From the NCBI GenBank assembly GCA_965200175.1, contig OZ241345.1, forward strand, positions 868,001 through 932,000: DNA of 64,000 nucleotides, written 5' to 3'. The notes under the pieces were generated by a model. The model made no database searches. It had not been told where the DNA came from and saw only the letters and a list, made by a program, of their open reading frames with translations. This stretch comes from Azophilus sp026709365. Its GTDB lineage: Bacteria; Pseudomonadota; Gammaproteobacteria; Pseudomonadales; Azotimanducaceae. A program made the translations under genes and the position numbers. Shown in pieces: positions 37,132 to 44,469 of the stretch (positions are counted from its first letter, which is position 1; each line of letters opens with the position of its first letter).

Positions 37132-38628
37132 ATGGAAAATGAAGTGATCGTCAACCAGCCAATTGCCGAAATTGCGGCTGACTGCCTCGCGGTGCCCGTA
37201 TGGAAGGATGCCGGCCTCGGCAACGAAGCAAAGGCTTTGGACGCCGCGTTGGGCGGCGCGCTGAGCGCGGTTGTCGCCAGCGGCGACTACGTTTGGGAGG
37301 CCAATGAGGACCGGCACCTGCTGCATGGCCCGGCAGGCTGCGCGGCGCAGCGTGTGCTGCTGGTCGGCGCGGGCGAGCGGGGCAGGTTCGGCCGCAAGGA
37401 AGCCGCCAAGTTCCTGGCCAGCGCACTGCGGAAAGTGCTGTCCGGAAACATGCCGCATGTCCATTTCAGCGTCGCGGACCTAGCCGTCGATGACATCAGC
37501 ATCGACTGGCTCGCGGCCCGGCTGGCGCAGGCAGCGGAGACCGCCGCCTACCGATACGTTGCCACCAAGGAGGACGCTAAACGCAAAGCGGTGCTGGATC
37601 GCCTGTCCATTGGCGCAACGTCGGAAAGCCCGCTGGACATGATGCGCCGAGGCAAGGCCGTGGGGCAGGGCGCCAGTCGCGCCCGCGAGCTGGGCAACCT
37701 GCCCGCCAACATCTGCACGCCGACTTATTTGGCCGATTGCGCCCAGGAATTGGCCAACGAACACCGCAGCATCGATGTTGAGGTGATCGACGAGCGGGGT
37801 ATGAAGGCGCTCGGCATGGGCTGCTTCCTCTCCGTGGCCGCCGGATCGGACGAACCGGCGCGCTTCATCGTGCTGAAGCACCAAGGCGCGGAGGAGGGCG
37901 ACAAACCAGTCTGTCTAGTGGGGAAGGGGGTCACGTTCGACACCGGCGGCATCAGCATCAAGCCCAGTGCCGCCATGGATGAGATGAAGTTTGACATGTG
38001 CGGAGCCGCCGCCGTGCTCGGCGTGCTGGGCGCCATCGCCGACCTGCAGTTGCCGCTCAACGTGGTCGGCTTGGTGGCCGCTGCGGAGAACATGCCCAGC
38101 GGCCGCGCAACCAAGCCGGGCGATGTGGTGACCAGCCTGTCCGGCAAGACGGTGGAGATTCTGAACACCGATGCCGAGGGCCGGCTGCTGCTGTGCGATG
38201 CGCTCACTTATGCGGAGCGCTTCCAGCCCACGCACGTCATTGACATCGCGACCCTGACGGGCGCCGCAATAGCCGCCTTCGGCAACGAGGCAAACGTAGT
38301 CATGGGCAATGACCAGGCATTGATCGACCGCCTGCTTCGGTGCGGCCAGGAGTGCCTTGATCCGGCATGGCAGCTTCCGCTCTGGCCTGAGTACCACAAG
38401 CAGCTGGAGTCGAACTTCGCGGACCTCGCCAACATCGGCGGCAAGCAGGCAGGCACCATCACGGCAGGCTGCTTTCTTTCCAAGTTCGCCGGGGAGTTCA
38501 AGTGGGCGCACTTGGACATCGCCGGCAGCGCATGGCTCTCCGAAGGCGCCGCCAAGGGCGCTACCGGCCGGCCCGTGCCCCTGTTGGTGGAATTCCTGAC
38601 GACGCTGACGCAGGCGCCCGCAACCTAA
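37132..38628 (+). CDS. pepA: Leucyl aminopeptidase (M17 family)
   Basis: 498 residues. The N-terminal macro-like domain is followed by the catalytic domain, with metal and catalytic residues in VGKGVTFDTGGISIKP, KFDMCGAAAVLG and NTDAEGRLLLCDALTYA, the M17 signature. The C-terminal IGGKQAGTITAGCFLSKFA and WAHLDIAGSAW are also typical. It forms hexameric Zn/Mn-dependent aminopeptidases; PepA can also bind DNA in some bacteria, which cannot be judged here. Stands alone between the RND operon and the accessory island. Confidence 0.96.
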   Translation: MENEVIVNQPIAEIAADCLAVPVWKDAGLGNEAKALDAALGGALSAVVASGDYVWEANEDRHLLHGPAGCAAQRVLLVGAGERGRFGRKEAAKFLASALRKVLSGNMPHVHFSVADLAVDDISIDWLAARLAQAAETAAYRYVATKEDAKRKAVLDRLSIGATSESPLDMMRRGKAVGQGASRARELGNLPANICTPTYLADCAQELANEHRSIDVEVIDERGMKALGMGCFLSVAAGSDEPARFIVLKHQGAEEGDKPVCLVGKGVTFDTGGISIKPSAAMDEMKFDMCGAAAVLGVLGAIADLQLPLNVVGLVAAAENMPSGRATKPGDVVTSLSGKTVEILNTDAEGRLLLCDALTYAERFQPTHVIDIATLTGAAIAAFGNEANVVMGNDQALIDRLLRCGQECLDPAWQLPLWPEYHKQLESNFADLANIGGKQAGTITAGCFLSKFAGEFKWAHLDIAGSAWLSEGAAKGATGRPVPLLVEFLTTLTQAPAT

Positions 38629-38990
38629 CCAAGCCCTCGCCGAAGCGCGTCACTGACAACGAAGAACTCCGGCTGCGTTCATGCGGTCTTCCACCCCGAC
38701 ACACCGGGAGGCAGCCATGCAATGAACAAGCGGGCGTCTCGCCAAGGAACACACATCATGCGAAGGGACGGTGCGCCGCATTGTTAGGATGGCGTCTCCA
38801 GGAAAGCAAATCCCATGTCAAATCCCATCCAAGCCGCAATTGCCAACCCAAGCGATTGCATTCCGGATTTGTATTGATATACAGTAGCTCGTGCGAATGG
38901 CACAACAAGAAGGCAAAGTGATCAGATCTGGCTCAGCAAGTTAACGCTTGAGGTTGGAGCTGCGTACAATGGAATATCGGATCAACGGAC
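38629..38990. other. Gap between pepA and the DNA methyltransferase
   Basis: 362 bp with less GC than the flanks. It holds no convincing ORF. The only notable sequence is the LexA-like palindrome at 38869-38884, about 107 bp before the methyltransferase start. Confidence 0.5.
38869..38884. promoter_or_regulatory. Candidate LexA box upstream of the DNA methyltransferase
   Basis: TTGTATTGATATACAG; on the other strand CTGTATATCAATACAA, and extended it reads TACTGTATATCAATACAA, close to the enterobacterial consensus (one mismatch in the CTG/CAG ends). It resembles the site before lexA at 27783, which also has one mismatched end. Confidence 0.45.
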
Positions 38991-40103
38991 ATGATGCGTG
39001 ACACAGCCTACCAAGGGTCGCTGCTTCTCGGTCTGGAACCACAAGCTCAATGCGTCCCAACCGGCATGAGGGGCGTTGCGACCACTGCTTGCGATGACCT
39101 CCGGTCCTTCCGACGCGCCAACTCAACGATCCACTTTGGTCCTGCGGAGTCCCTCTATCGCCAGTGGCCGACACCGGTGTGCATTGTCGCTGACGGGCCC
39201 TACGGCCTAAGCGGATTTCCCGGAGACCTGCATTCCGCTAGCGGCCTCGTTGACTGGTACCGTCCTCACGTCGAGGCATGGGCGGCCGACTCGACACCGG
39301 AGACGACGCTATGGTTCTGGAACTCCGAACTCGGCTGGGCCACTGTTCATCCCCTGCTGGTCGAGCATGGTTGGGAATATCGAAGCTGCCACATCTGGGA
39401 CAAGGGGTTGGGCCACATCGCCGGCAACGCCAACACCCGTACACTGCGGAAGTTCCCCGTAGTGACGGAGGTTTGCGCCCAGTACGTCAAGGCCGCGAGC
39501 TTCACTTCTGAAAGCGGCGAAACGCTGACCATGCAAGAGTGGCTCCGCCACGAGTGGCGCCGCACTGGGCTACCCTTGCGCTTGGCAAACGAAGCCTGCG
39601 GAGTCGCCAATGCAGCTACGCGCAAATATCTAACCGCCGATCACCTTTGGTACTACCCACCGCCGGAGGCGTTCGCTCGGCTCGTTGACTACGCGAACAA
39701 GCACGGGGACTCCGTCGGCAAACCCTATTTCAGCCAAGATGGTGAACAGCCAATAAACGCCAAGCAATGGTGTCGGATGCGCGCGAAGTTTCGCTGTTGC
39801 GCTGGCGTGACCAATGTCTGGCGCAAGCCGCAGGTCGCCGGCAAGGAATGGATAAACGGCGAGCGTCAGCAGATGCGGTGGAAATACAAGAGCCTGCACG
39901 GCAGCCAAAAGCCGCTGGAGTTCGTGGAAACGTCCATCAGTGCGACGACTGACCCCGGCGACGCGGTTTGGGAACCTTTCGGCGGCCTGTGCCCGGCAGC
40001 GGTGTGCTCGCTTCGCCTTGACCGGGTGTGCCACAGCGCGGAGGTGGTTCCCGAGTTCTACTCCGCCGCAGTGCAACGGCTGACCGATGCCCAAAACGCC
40101 TAA
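38991..40103 (+). CDS. DNA methyltransferase, N6-adenine/N4-cytosine type, beta class
   Basis: 370 residues from ATG 38991 (a second ATG follows directly). Motif IV is VADGPYGL at residues 66-73, a DGPY variant of DPPY. The C-terminal part has SLHGSQKPLEFVETSIS and DAVWEPFGGLCPAAV, the motif X/motif I block with the AdoMet FGG loop. The order IV then I defines the beta class. The target recognition domain lies between. No intact restriction gene follows; a 62-codon ORF overlaps its end. Codon usage and GC look different from neighbours, so it was probably acquired. Confidence 0.85.
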   Translation: MMRDTAYQGSLLLGLEPQAQCVPTGMRGVATTACDDLRSFRRANSTIHFGPAESLYRQWPTPVCIVADGPYGLSGFPGDLHSASGLVDWYRPHVEAWAADSTPETTLWFWNSELGWATVHPLLVEHGWEYRSCHIWDKGLGHIAGNANTRTLRKFPVVTEVCAQYVKAASFTSESGETLTMQEWLRHEWRRTGLPLRLANEACGVANAATRKYLTADHLWYYPPPEAFARLVDYANKHGDSVGKPYFSQDGEQPINAKQWCRMRAKFRCCAGVTNVWRKPQVAGKEWINGERQQMRWKYKSLHGSQKPLEFVETSISATTDPGDAVWEPFGGLCPAAVCSLRLDRVCHSAEVVPEFYSAAVQRLTDAQNA

Positions 40104-40275
40104 GCCGCCTGAGAGCCTGCGCCGCAGGAATTCACGGCCGAAAATCCGCTTCCGTTCGCCCCTTTGGACGTTCGATTTCGTCAAATATGACTCGACATTC
40201 TCGTCAATCGCCCATCCAAAGGGGCGGCGGCATCGAGTTTTCGCTTTCGCGACTTCCTATGGCGCAGGCTCCTAG
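40087..40275 (+). pseudogene. Short ORF overlapping the methyltransferase end, possible restriction-gene remnant
   Basis: 62 codons from ATG 40087, overlapping the methyltransferase by 17 bp in another frame. It reads MPKTPKPPESLRRRNSRPKI and later SPLWTFDFVKYDSTFSS, with a basic N-terminus. The position is where a cognate restriction endonuclease gene would start, and it ends 53 bp before the next gene, so it could be the stump of a deleted endonuclease. No domain can be recognised, and it may not be a gene at all. Confidence 0.3.
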
Positions 40276-40327
40276 TGTTCCGTCCAACTGCTGGCCAATA
40301 ACCCAACTCCAAAAAGGATTCCCCATC

Positions 40328-41269
40328 ATGGCTCTTTCCCTCGGCGTGCATGTTGGCCAACAGAACCTGACCATGGACGAGTTGCGTCGGCTGTGGCGCA
40401 AGCTCGACCAAGGCGGCGTGGATTGGATCTCGGCTTGGGATCACTTCTACGAGGCGCCACCGAAGAACGGCACCGAACCGCACTTCGAGGCGCTTGCCAC
40501 CTTGGGGGCGCTGGCGGCGGAGACTCGCCAAGCCCGCATCGGCTGCCTGGTGTTCTATGTGGGCTACCGCAATCCCAGCCTGCTGGCCAAGGCGGCCACC
40601 ACCTTGGACCACATCACCGGCGGCCGTTTTGAGCTGGGCCTGGGCGCGGGCTGGCACATCTGGGAGGCCACCGCCTACGGCTACGCCTTCCCCGACATCG
40701 GCACCCGGCTGGACATGCTCGACGAGGCCATACAAGTGATTCGCGGCATGCTCACCAGCGAGCGCACCAATTTCAACGGCAAGCACTTCCAGGTGGTGGA
40801 TGCCAGCTGCCTGCCGCCGCCGGTGCAGCCGCGCCTGCCCATTTGGATCGGCGGCCTGGGGGAGAAGCGCACCCTGAAGATCGTCGCCGATCATGCGGAC
40901 GGCTGGAACGCCGCCTACCTGTCGGCCGAGGAGTTCGCCCGCCTGAACGGCGTCCTCAACCAGTGGTGCGAGGCCGAGAACCGGGATCCGGCCAGCATCC
41001 GGCGCTCAGTCAACCTGACCTTCAACCTCGGCGTGGACGAGGAGGACGTGGACCAACAGCGCAAGCAGATCGCCGCCGACTGGGGCGCCTTGGCCGACCG
41101 CATTGCCGGCGGCTCGCTGCTCTGCACGCCCGACCAGGCCGTGGAGCGGCTGGCGCAATACCAAGCGGCCGGCGCCCAGGAAATCAACGTCGCCCTGCGC
41201 GCGCCTTGGCACAGCGATGCCTTGGACGCTTACCTTGAGGAGGTGATGCCGGAGGCGCGGAAGCTCTAG
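40328..41269 (+). CDS. LLM-class (luciferase-like, F420- or flavin-dependent) oxidoreductase
   Basis: 313 residues from ATG 40328. Bacterial-luciferase-fold motifs: SAWDHFYEAPPKNGTEPHFE, GCLVFYVGYRNPSLLAKAAT, HITGGRFELGLGAGWHIWEA and PIWIGGLGEKRTLKIVADHAD. The fold binds F420 or FMN; the choice and the substrate cannot be read from the sequence. Its stop TAG is part of the CTAG target duplication of the following MITE, so the insertion happened exactly at the gene end, perhaps altering the original C-terminus. Confidence 0.9.
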   Translation: MALSLGVHVGQQNLTMDELRRLWRKLDQGGVDWISAWDHFYEAPPKNGTEPHFEALATLGALAAETRQARIGCLVFYVGYRNPSLLAKAATTLDHITGGRFELGLGAGWHIWEATAYGYAFPDIGTRLDMLDEAIQVIRGMLTSERTNFNGKHFQVVDASCLPPPVQPRLPIWIGGLGEKRTLKIVADHADGWNAAYLSAEEFARLNGVLNQWCEAENRDPASIRRSVNLTFNLGVDEEDVDQQRKQIAADWGALADRIAGGSLLCTPDQAVERLAQYQAAGAQEINVALRAPWHSDALDAYLEEVMPEARKL

Positions 41270-41528
41270 GGAGCCTCTGATTAAGTCGCGGAAGCTCAGA
41301 GGAATCTAGCGGGCGTGATGGCAAGGCGCGACGAAGCCGTGTGGCAGGCCCCACACAATGAGCCGCAACGTCGCCAGCGCACTCGCCAGACCCTCCCGCA
41401 GGGCGCTTCACGGCGCACATTGACAGAATTGCGCCTTGGCACACGGAAGTCTCATTCTACCGCGACGTCCTTTGCATCCCCTAACAGTGAAGCGCTGAGC
41501 GAACGGGACTTGATCAGAGGCTCCCTAG
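41266..41528. mobile_element. Complete MITE, IS5-group type, with CTAG target duplication
   Basis: CTAG at 41266-41269 and 41525-41528 flank a 255-bp element (41270-41524) with no usable ORF. Its ends are inverted repeats: GGAGCCTCTGATTAAGTC on the left and, on the opposite strand of the right end, GGAGCCTCTGATCAAGTC, 17 of 18 identical. A 4-bp YTAR duplication (CTAG) is what IS5-group transposases make, so the element was probably mobilised in trans. The 186 bp after it (41529-41714) show nothing recognisable. Confidence 0.85.
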
Positions 41529-41714
41529 AGGCAACCTGCTCCTGCACGAATTAGGCCGCATCCGTCGGCCACCGGCGGGAGTGCCGTCCTCCAACAGGCA
41601 GGTTGCATCGGAACGAAGGCGCAGGTCAAAACTCAGGCTTGCGCCCGTTCAACATCCACTTGTCCAGCCAAATCATCACCCCGTGAGCTACTTCAATTTC
41701 CGCCACTTGACCTT

Positions 41715-43547
41715 TCATTGGTCAGAAAAAACCTTGAGGTAGGCGTTCTGAGCCACCCAATGAGTGACGCCGTATCTCTTAGCGGACTCCGTCGGCGACC
41801 GCCAGTCCGCTTCAACGATACAGGGAAAGCCGGCACCAAGTACGCTGTCGATGTTCCTACGATTACCAGGGTCGCCCCAAATCACGACCTTTCCCCCTCC
41901 ATAAACAAGGCAAGCGAGACGAAGATTGCCGTGCTCAAGCTGGGTGTCTCGTTCGTCACACTCCATCAGCCTAAGCACTCTTGGATTCACTATGGGTGGA
42001 GGCGGTAAAGGCCGCTCGATATCCTTTCCGGAGAGCCAGGACCCGATCAAGGGGTTCACTTGGATGTCTGCCCTTGTCAAGGGCTGCCGAAGTGTGATGC
42101 CTTCCAAAGAGGTGCATCGACTGAGCGCCACATAGAGCTGACCATGCGCAAAAGTGCCCCGATCGAGATCGACAATGAGGTTGTCGAAGGTCTTGCCCTG
42201 GCTCTTGTGGATGGTCACGGCCCACGCCAGCCGGAATGGAAACTGAGCGAAGCGGCCAGCTGGCCTGCTTACGATACGGCCCTTTTTGTAGGTGAAGGCG
42301 ACGAGTTCCCAAACATGTCTGCTGACATCTACGGGCTTCGTTTGGTCGCGCAGTTCAATCCGCACAAAGTCCAACTCACCGTTACAGCGGCTGAATGCCT
42401 TAACCGTACCAATATCCCCGTTGACCCAGCGACCTTCGTGGTCATTGTTTACCATCATGACTTGTGCGCTGGGTTTGAAGGCGAGCTGGACTTCCGTTGG
42501 CAGGTAGGTGCTATTCACCTCTCCTTGCTGTTCCGCATCCACCACTAGGACACTTCCAGGTAGTCTTGAAAGATTTTCTGCATTGATTCGGTCTGCGGCT
42601 CTGTTGGTCGTGGTCAGTGTAAAGTGGAAGTCAGCTTCGCTCGGCTGGAAGCTCGGGTTGACTCGTCGATTGACGAGGTCCATGTCTCTCTCCGTTACCG
42701 TGCCTTCTCGGACGCGACTGAGCAAGTCGATAAAATCGGAGTCCCGCTGTCGATAAACCCTCTTCAACTCCACGAGTTCCGGCCGTCTAGCTAGTGCGCG
42801 GGAGCTAAAGAAATAGGGCGAGTGGTAGTACTGTTGGAAGTACTCACGCAGGTCATCTGTAACAACGGGCGGGAGTTGGTACAGATCGCCGACAAATATC
42901 ATTTGCACACCGCCAAACGGCTGGCTGGGGCGTGGCCCATGCTTGCTCAAGAATTCCTCAATGCAATCGAGCAGATCAGCGCGAAGCATTGAAACCTCAT
43001 CAATCACAATCGTGTCGAGACTTTGGAAGAGCTCTGGATTTCGAGGCCGCGCTTTACTTGCCCGCACTCCTTCGGGAGTCGCGGTAATTCCAAAGCCAAA
43101 AAAACGGTGTATCGTTTGGCCGTCAATGTTCAGGGCAGCAATCCCTGTGGGCGCAAGGAATACGACGTTTCCCTTCACCTCCCGCTGAAAGAGCTTGAGC
43201 AGCGTTGATTTCCCAGTTCCCGCCCGTCCAGTAACAAACAGCAGTGGTTCGCCACCGTTGATCAATTCCAGAGCCCGAGCAAACTCAGCGTTGATCTCAA
43301 TTTCGACCTGATTGGATTCTGCCGAAGATATCGCCCGAGTGACGCCTTTCTCGGCTTCACAGGAGAAGCACTTGGCGTGAATGCGCTCGATCTCAGCTTG
43401 TTCAGCAAGACGGCTCAGCACTTCGTCTTTAGAGTCCTGTTCATCGAAGCCAAGCAGTGTGACGATGCAATCATCGCATAGCGCATCGGGTGCGACTTCC
43501 AACAAAAGGCTATGAATCGAGCAGTTCTCGGTCATCGCTGACACCAT
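41715..43547 (-). CDS. Pif1/RecD-like superfamily 1 DNA helicase with N-terminal Cys motifs
   Basis: 610 residues from ATG 43547 (ATG 43535 also possible; neither has a clear ribosome site). The N-terminus has two CxxC pairs (CDDC near residue 24 and CFSC near residue 60) that could bind zinc. Helicase motifs: Walker A GRAGTGKST, APTGIAALNIDGQTIHRFF, Walker B DTIVIDEVSM, GDLYQLPPV, and late motifs VTIHKSQGKTFDNLIVD and ALSRCTSLEG. A ~110-residue C-terminal extension (LACLVYGGGKVVIWGDPGNR, THWVAQNAYLKV) lacks a known match to my eye. GC is visibly lower than in core genes. Role in repair, phage defence or plasmid biology is open. Confidence 0.9.
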   Translation of the reverse strand: MVSAMTENCSIHSLLLEVAPDALCDDCIVTLLGFDEQDSKDEVLSRLAEQAEIERIHAKCFSCEAEKGVTRAISSAESNQVEIEINAEFARALELINGGEPLLFVTGRAGTGKSTLLKLFQREVKGNVVFLAPTGIAALNIDGQTIHRFFGFGITATPEGVRASKARPRNPELFQSLDTIVIDEVSMLRADLLDCIEEFLSKHGPRPSQPFGGVQMIFVGDLYQLPPVVTDDLREYFQQYYHSPYFFSSRALARRPELVELKRVYRQRDSDFIDLLSRVREGTVTERDMDLVNRRVNPSFQPSEADFHFTLTTTNRAADRINAENLSRLPGSVLVVDAEQQGEVNSTYLPTEVQLAFKPSAQVMMVNNDHEGRWVNGDIGTVKAFSRCNGELDFVRIELRDQTKPVDVSRHVWELVAFTYKKGRIVSRPAGRFAQFPFRLAWAVTIHKSQGKTFDNLIVDLDRGTFAHGQLYVALSRCTSLEGITLRQPLTRADIQVNPLIGSWLSGKDIERPLPPPPIVNPRVLRLMECDERDTQLEHGNLRLACLVYGGGKVVIWGDPGNRRNIDSVLGAGFPCIVEADWRSPTESAKRYGVTHWVAQNAYLKVFSDQ

Positions 43548-43628
43548 TCAGTCACATTGGCTTCGAGTAGGCTGCACAGGAGTTTCGTTCAAACGATCAA
43601 GCTCATGGCTATGGTTTGCTCGTCGGGA

Positions 43629-44036
43629 TTAGCCCTCCTCGGACAAATGCAGCCAAGCGAGCCCATCGACTTGACTGAAGTGCTCATCGTAGGAAATTAG
43701 GTCGGCACCCGTCTCCTGGGTGTGCGCCGCAATCCAGATGTCATTGCTCGGCAAGGGACGGCCCTTGGCCCTTAGCGCCGCTGCGATTCGAGAATAGCGA
43801 TCAGCAGTGGTAAGCGTCATGGCCGCCACCGTGACGAACGGACTGGCCATGAACGCCTGTAGTTCGTTCAGATTCCGTTCAAAGCGTGACCCGTTTCTGA
43901 AGCCATACAGCAACTCGCCAATGACGACGAGAGGCAATAGAACCTCTTCGGACCGGCGCACAAGATCGGCTACCGAACCGTGTCCCCGCTTCAGATTGGA
44001 ATAGGCATTGGAGTCGAGGAGAACTCTCACCGCCAC
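43629..44036 (-). CDS. vapC: VapC-type PIN-domain toxin
   Basis: 135 residues from GTG 44036, overlapping the antitoxin gene by 10 bp. PIN residues: Asp in VLLDSNAYSNL, Glu in VVIGELLYGF, and Asp in SNDIWIAAHTQETGADLISYDEHF. It is expected to cut tRNA or rRNA when unopposed. Intact, in contrast to the PIN gene at 18343. Confidence 0.92.
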   Translation of the reverse strand: MAVRVLLDSNAYSNLKRGHGSVADLVRRSEEVLLPLVVIGELLYGFRNGSRFERNLNELQAFMASPFVTVAAMTLTTADRYSRIAAALRAKGRPLPSNDIWIAAHTQETGADLISYDEHFSQVDGLAWLHLSEEG

Positions 44037-44290
44037 ATCGCTTCGTCGATCTTGGAGAGGCCTTCGAGCGCACGGCTCATTTCAACCGCTTCCCGATCTG
44101 TCCAGGTGCCGATCAGATGGTCCAGCGACGTGCCGATGATATTGGGACTGTCGTAGCGCTCATGAAGACCCGCTCCGCGACGCAGAAGCTTTAAGACGGC
44201 CCGATTGAGCGAGATTCCTTCGCGACCTGCCAGCTGTCGGATGCGCTGTTCCAATTCGCTGTCAAATCCCCTAATCGTCAGTTGGTTCAT
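44027..44290 (-). CDS. vapB: VapB-like ribbon-helix-helix antitoxin
   Basis: 87 residues from ATG 44290. The N-terminus MNQLTIRGFDSELEQRIRQL with GISLNRAVLKLLRRG is a ribbon-helix-helix DNA-binding domain of the FitA/VapB kind; the C-terminal half (SLDHLIGTWTDREAVEMSRA, LEGLSKIDEAMW) is the toxin-binding tail. It probably represses its own operon. 179 bp to the next gene upstream hold no clear feature. Confidence 0.9.
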   Translation of the reverse strand: MNQLTIRGFDSELEQRIRQLAGREGISLNRAVLKLLRRGAGLHERYDSPNIIGTSLDHLIGTWTDREAVEMSRALEGLSKIDEAMWR

Positions 44291-44469
44291 TCGCTAATCC
44301 CGCCTTGAGTCATAGATGGAGTCAGTATGACTCACAATAGCGACTCATCCATATCGCGTCAATGCTAGGAATTCCGATCAGCATGGGCTCTGCGCAACTC
44401 ATGCCAGAATTGTAGGACGTGACGCAAGCTGCACGGGAAAAGGGTGAGAGACGCTGGGGGTTCCCGCAG

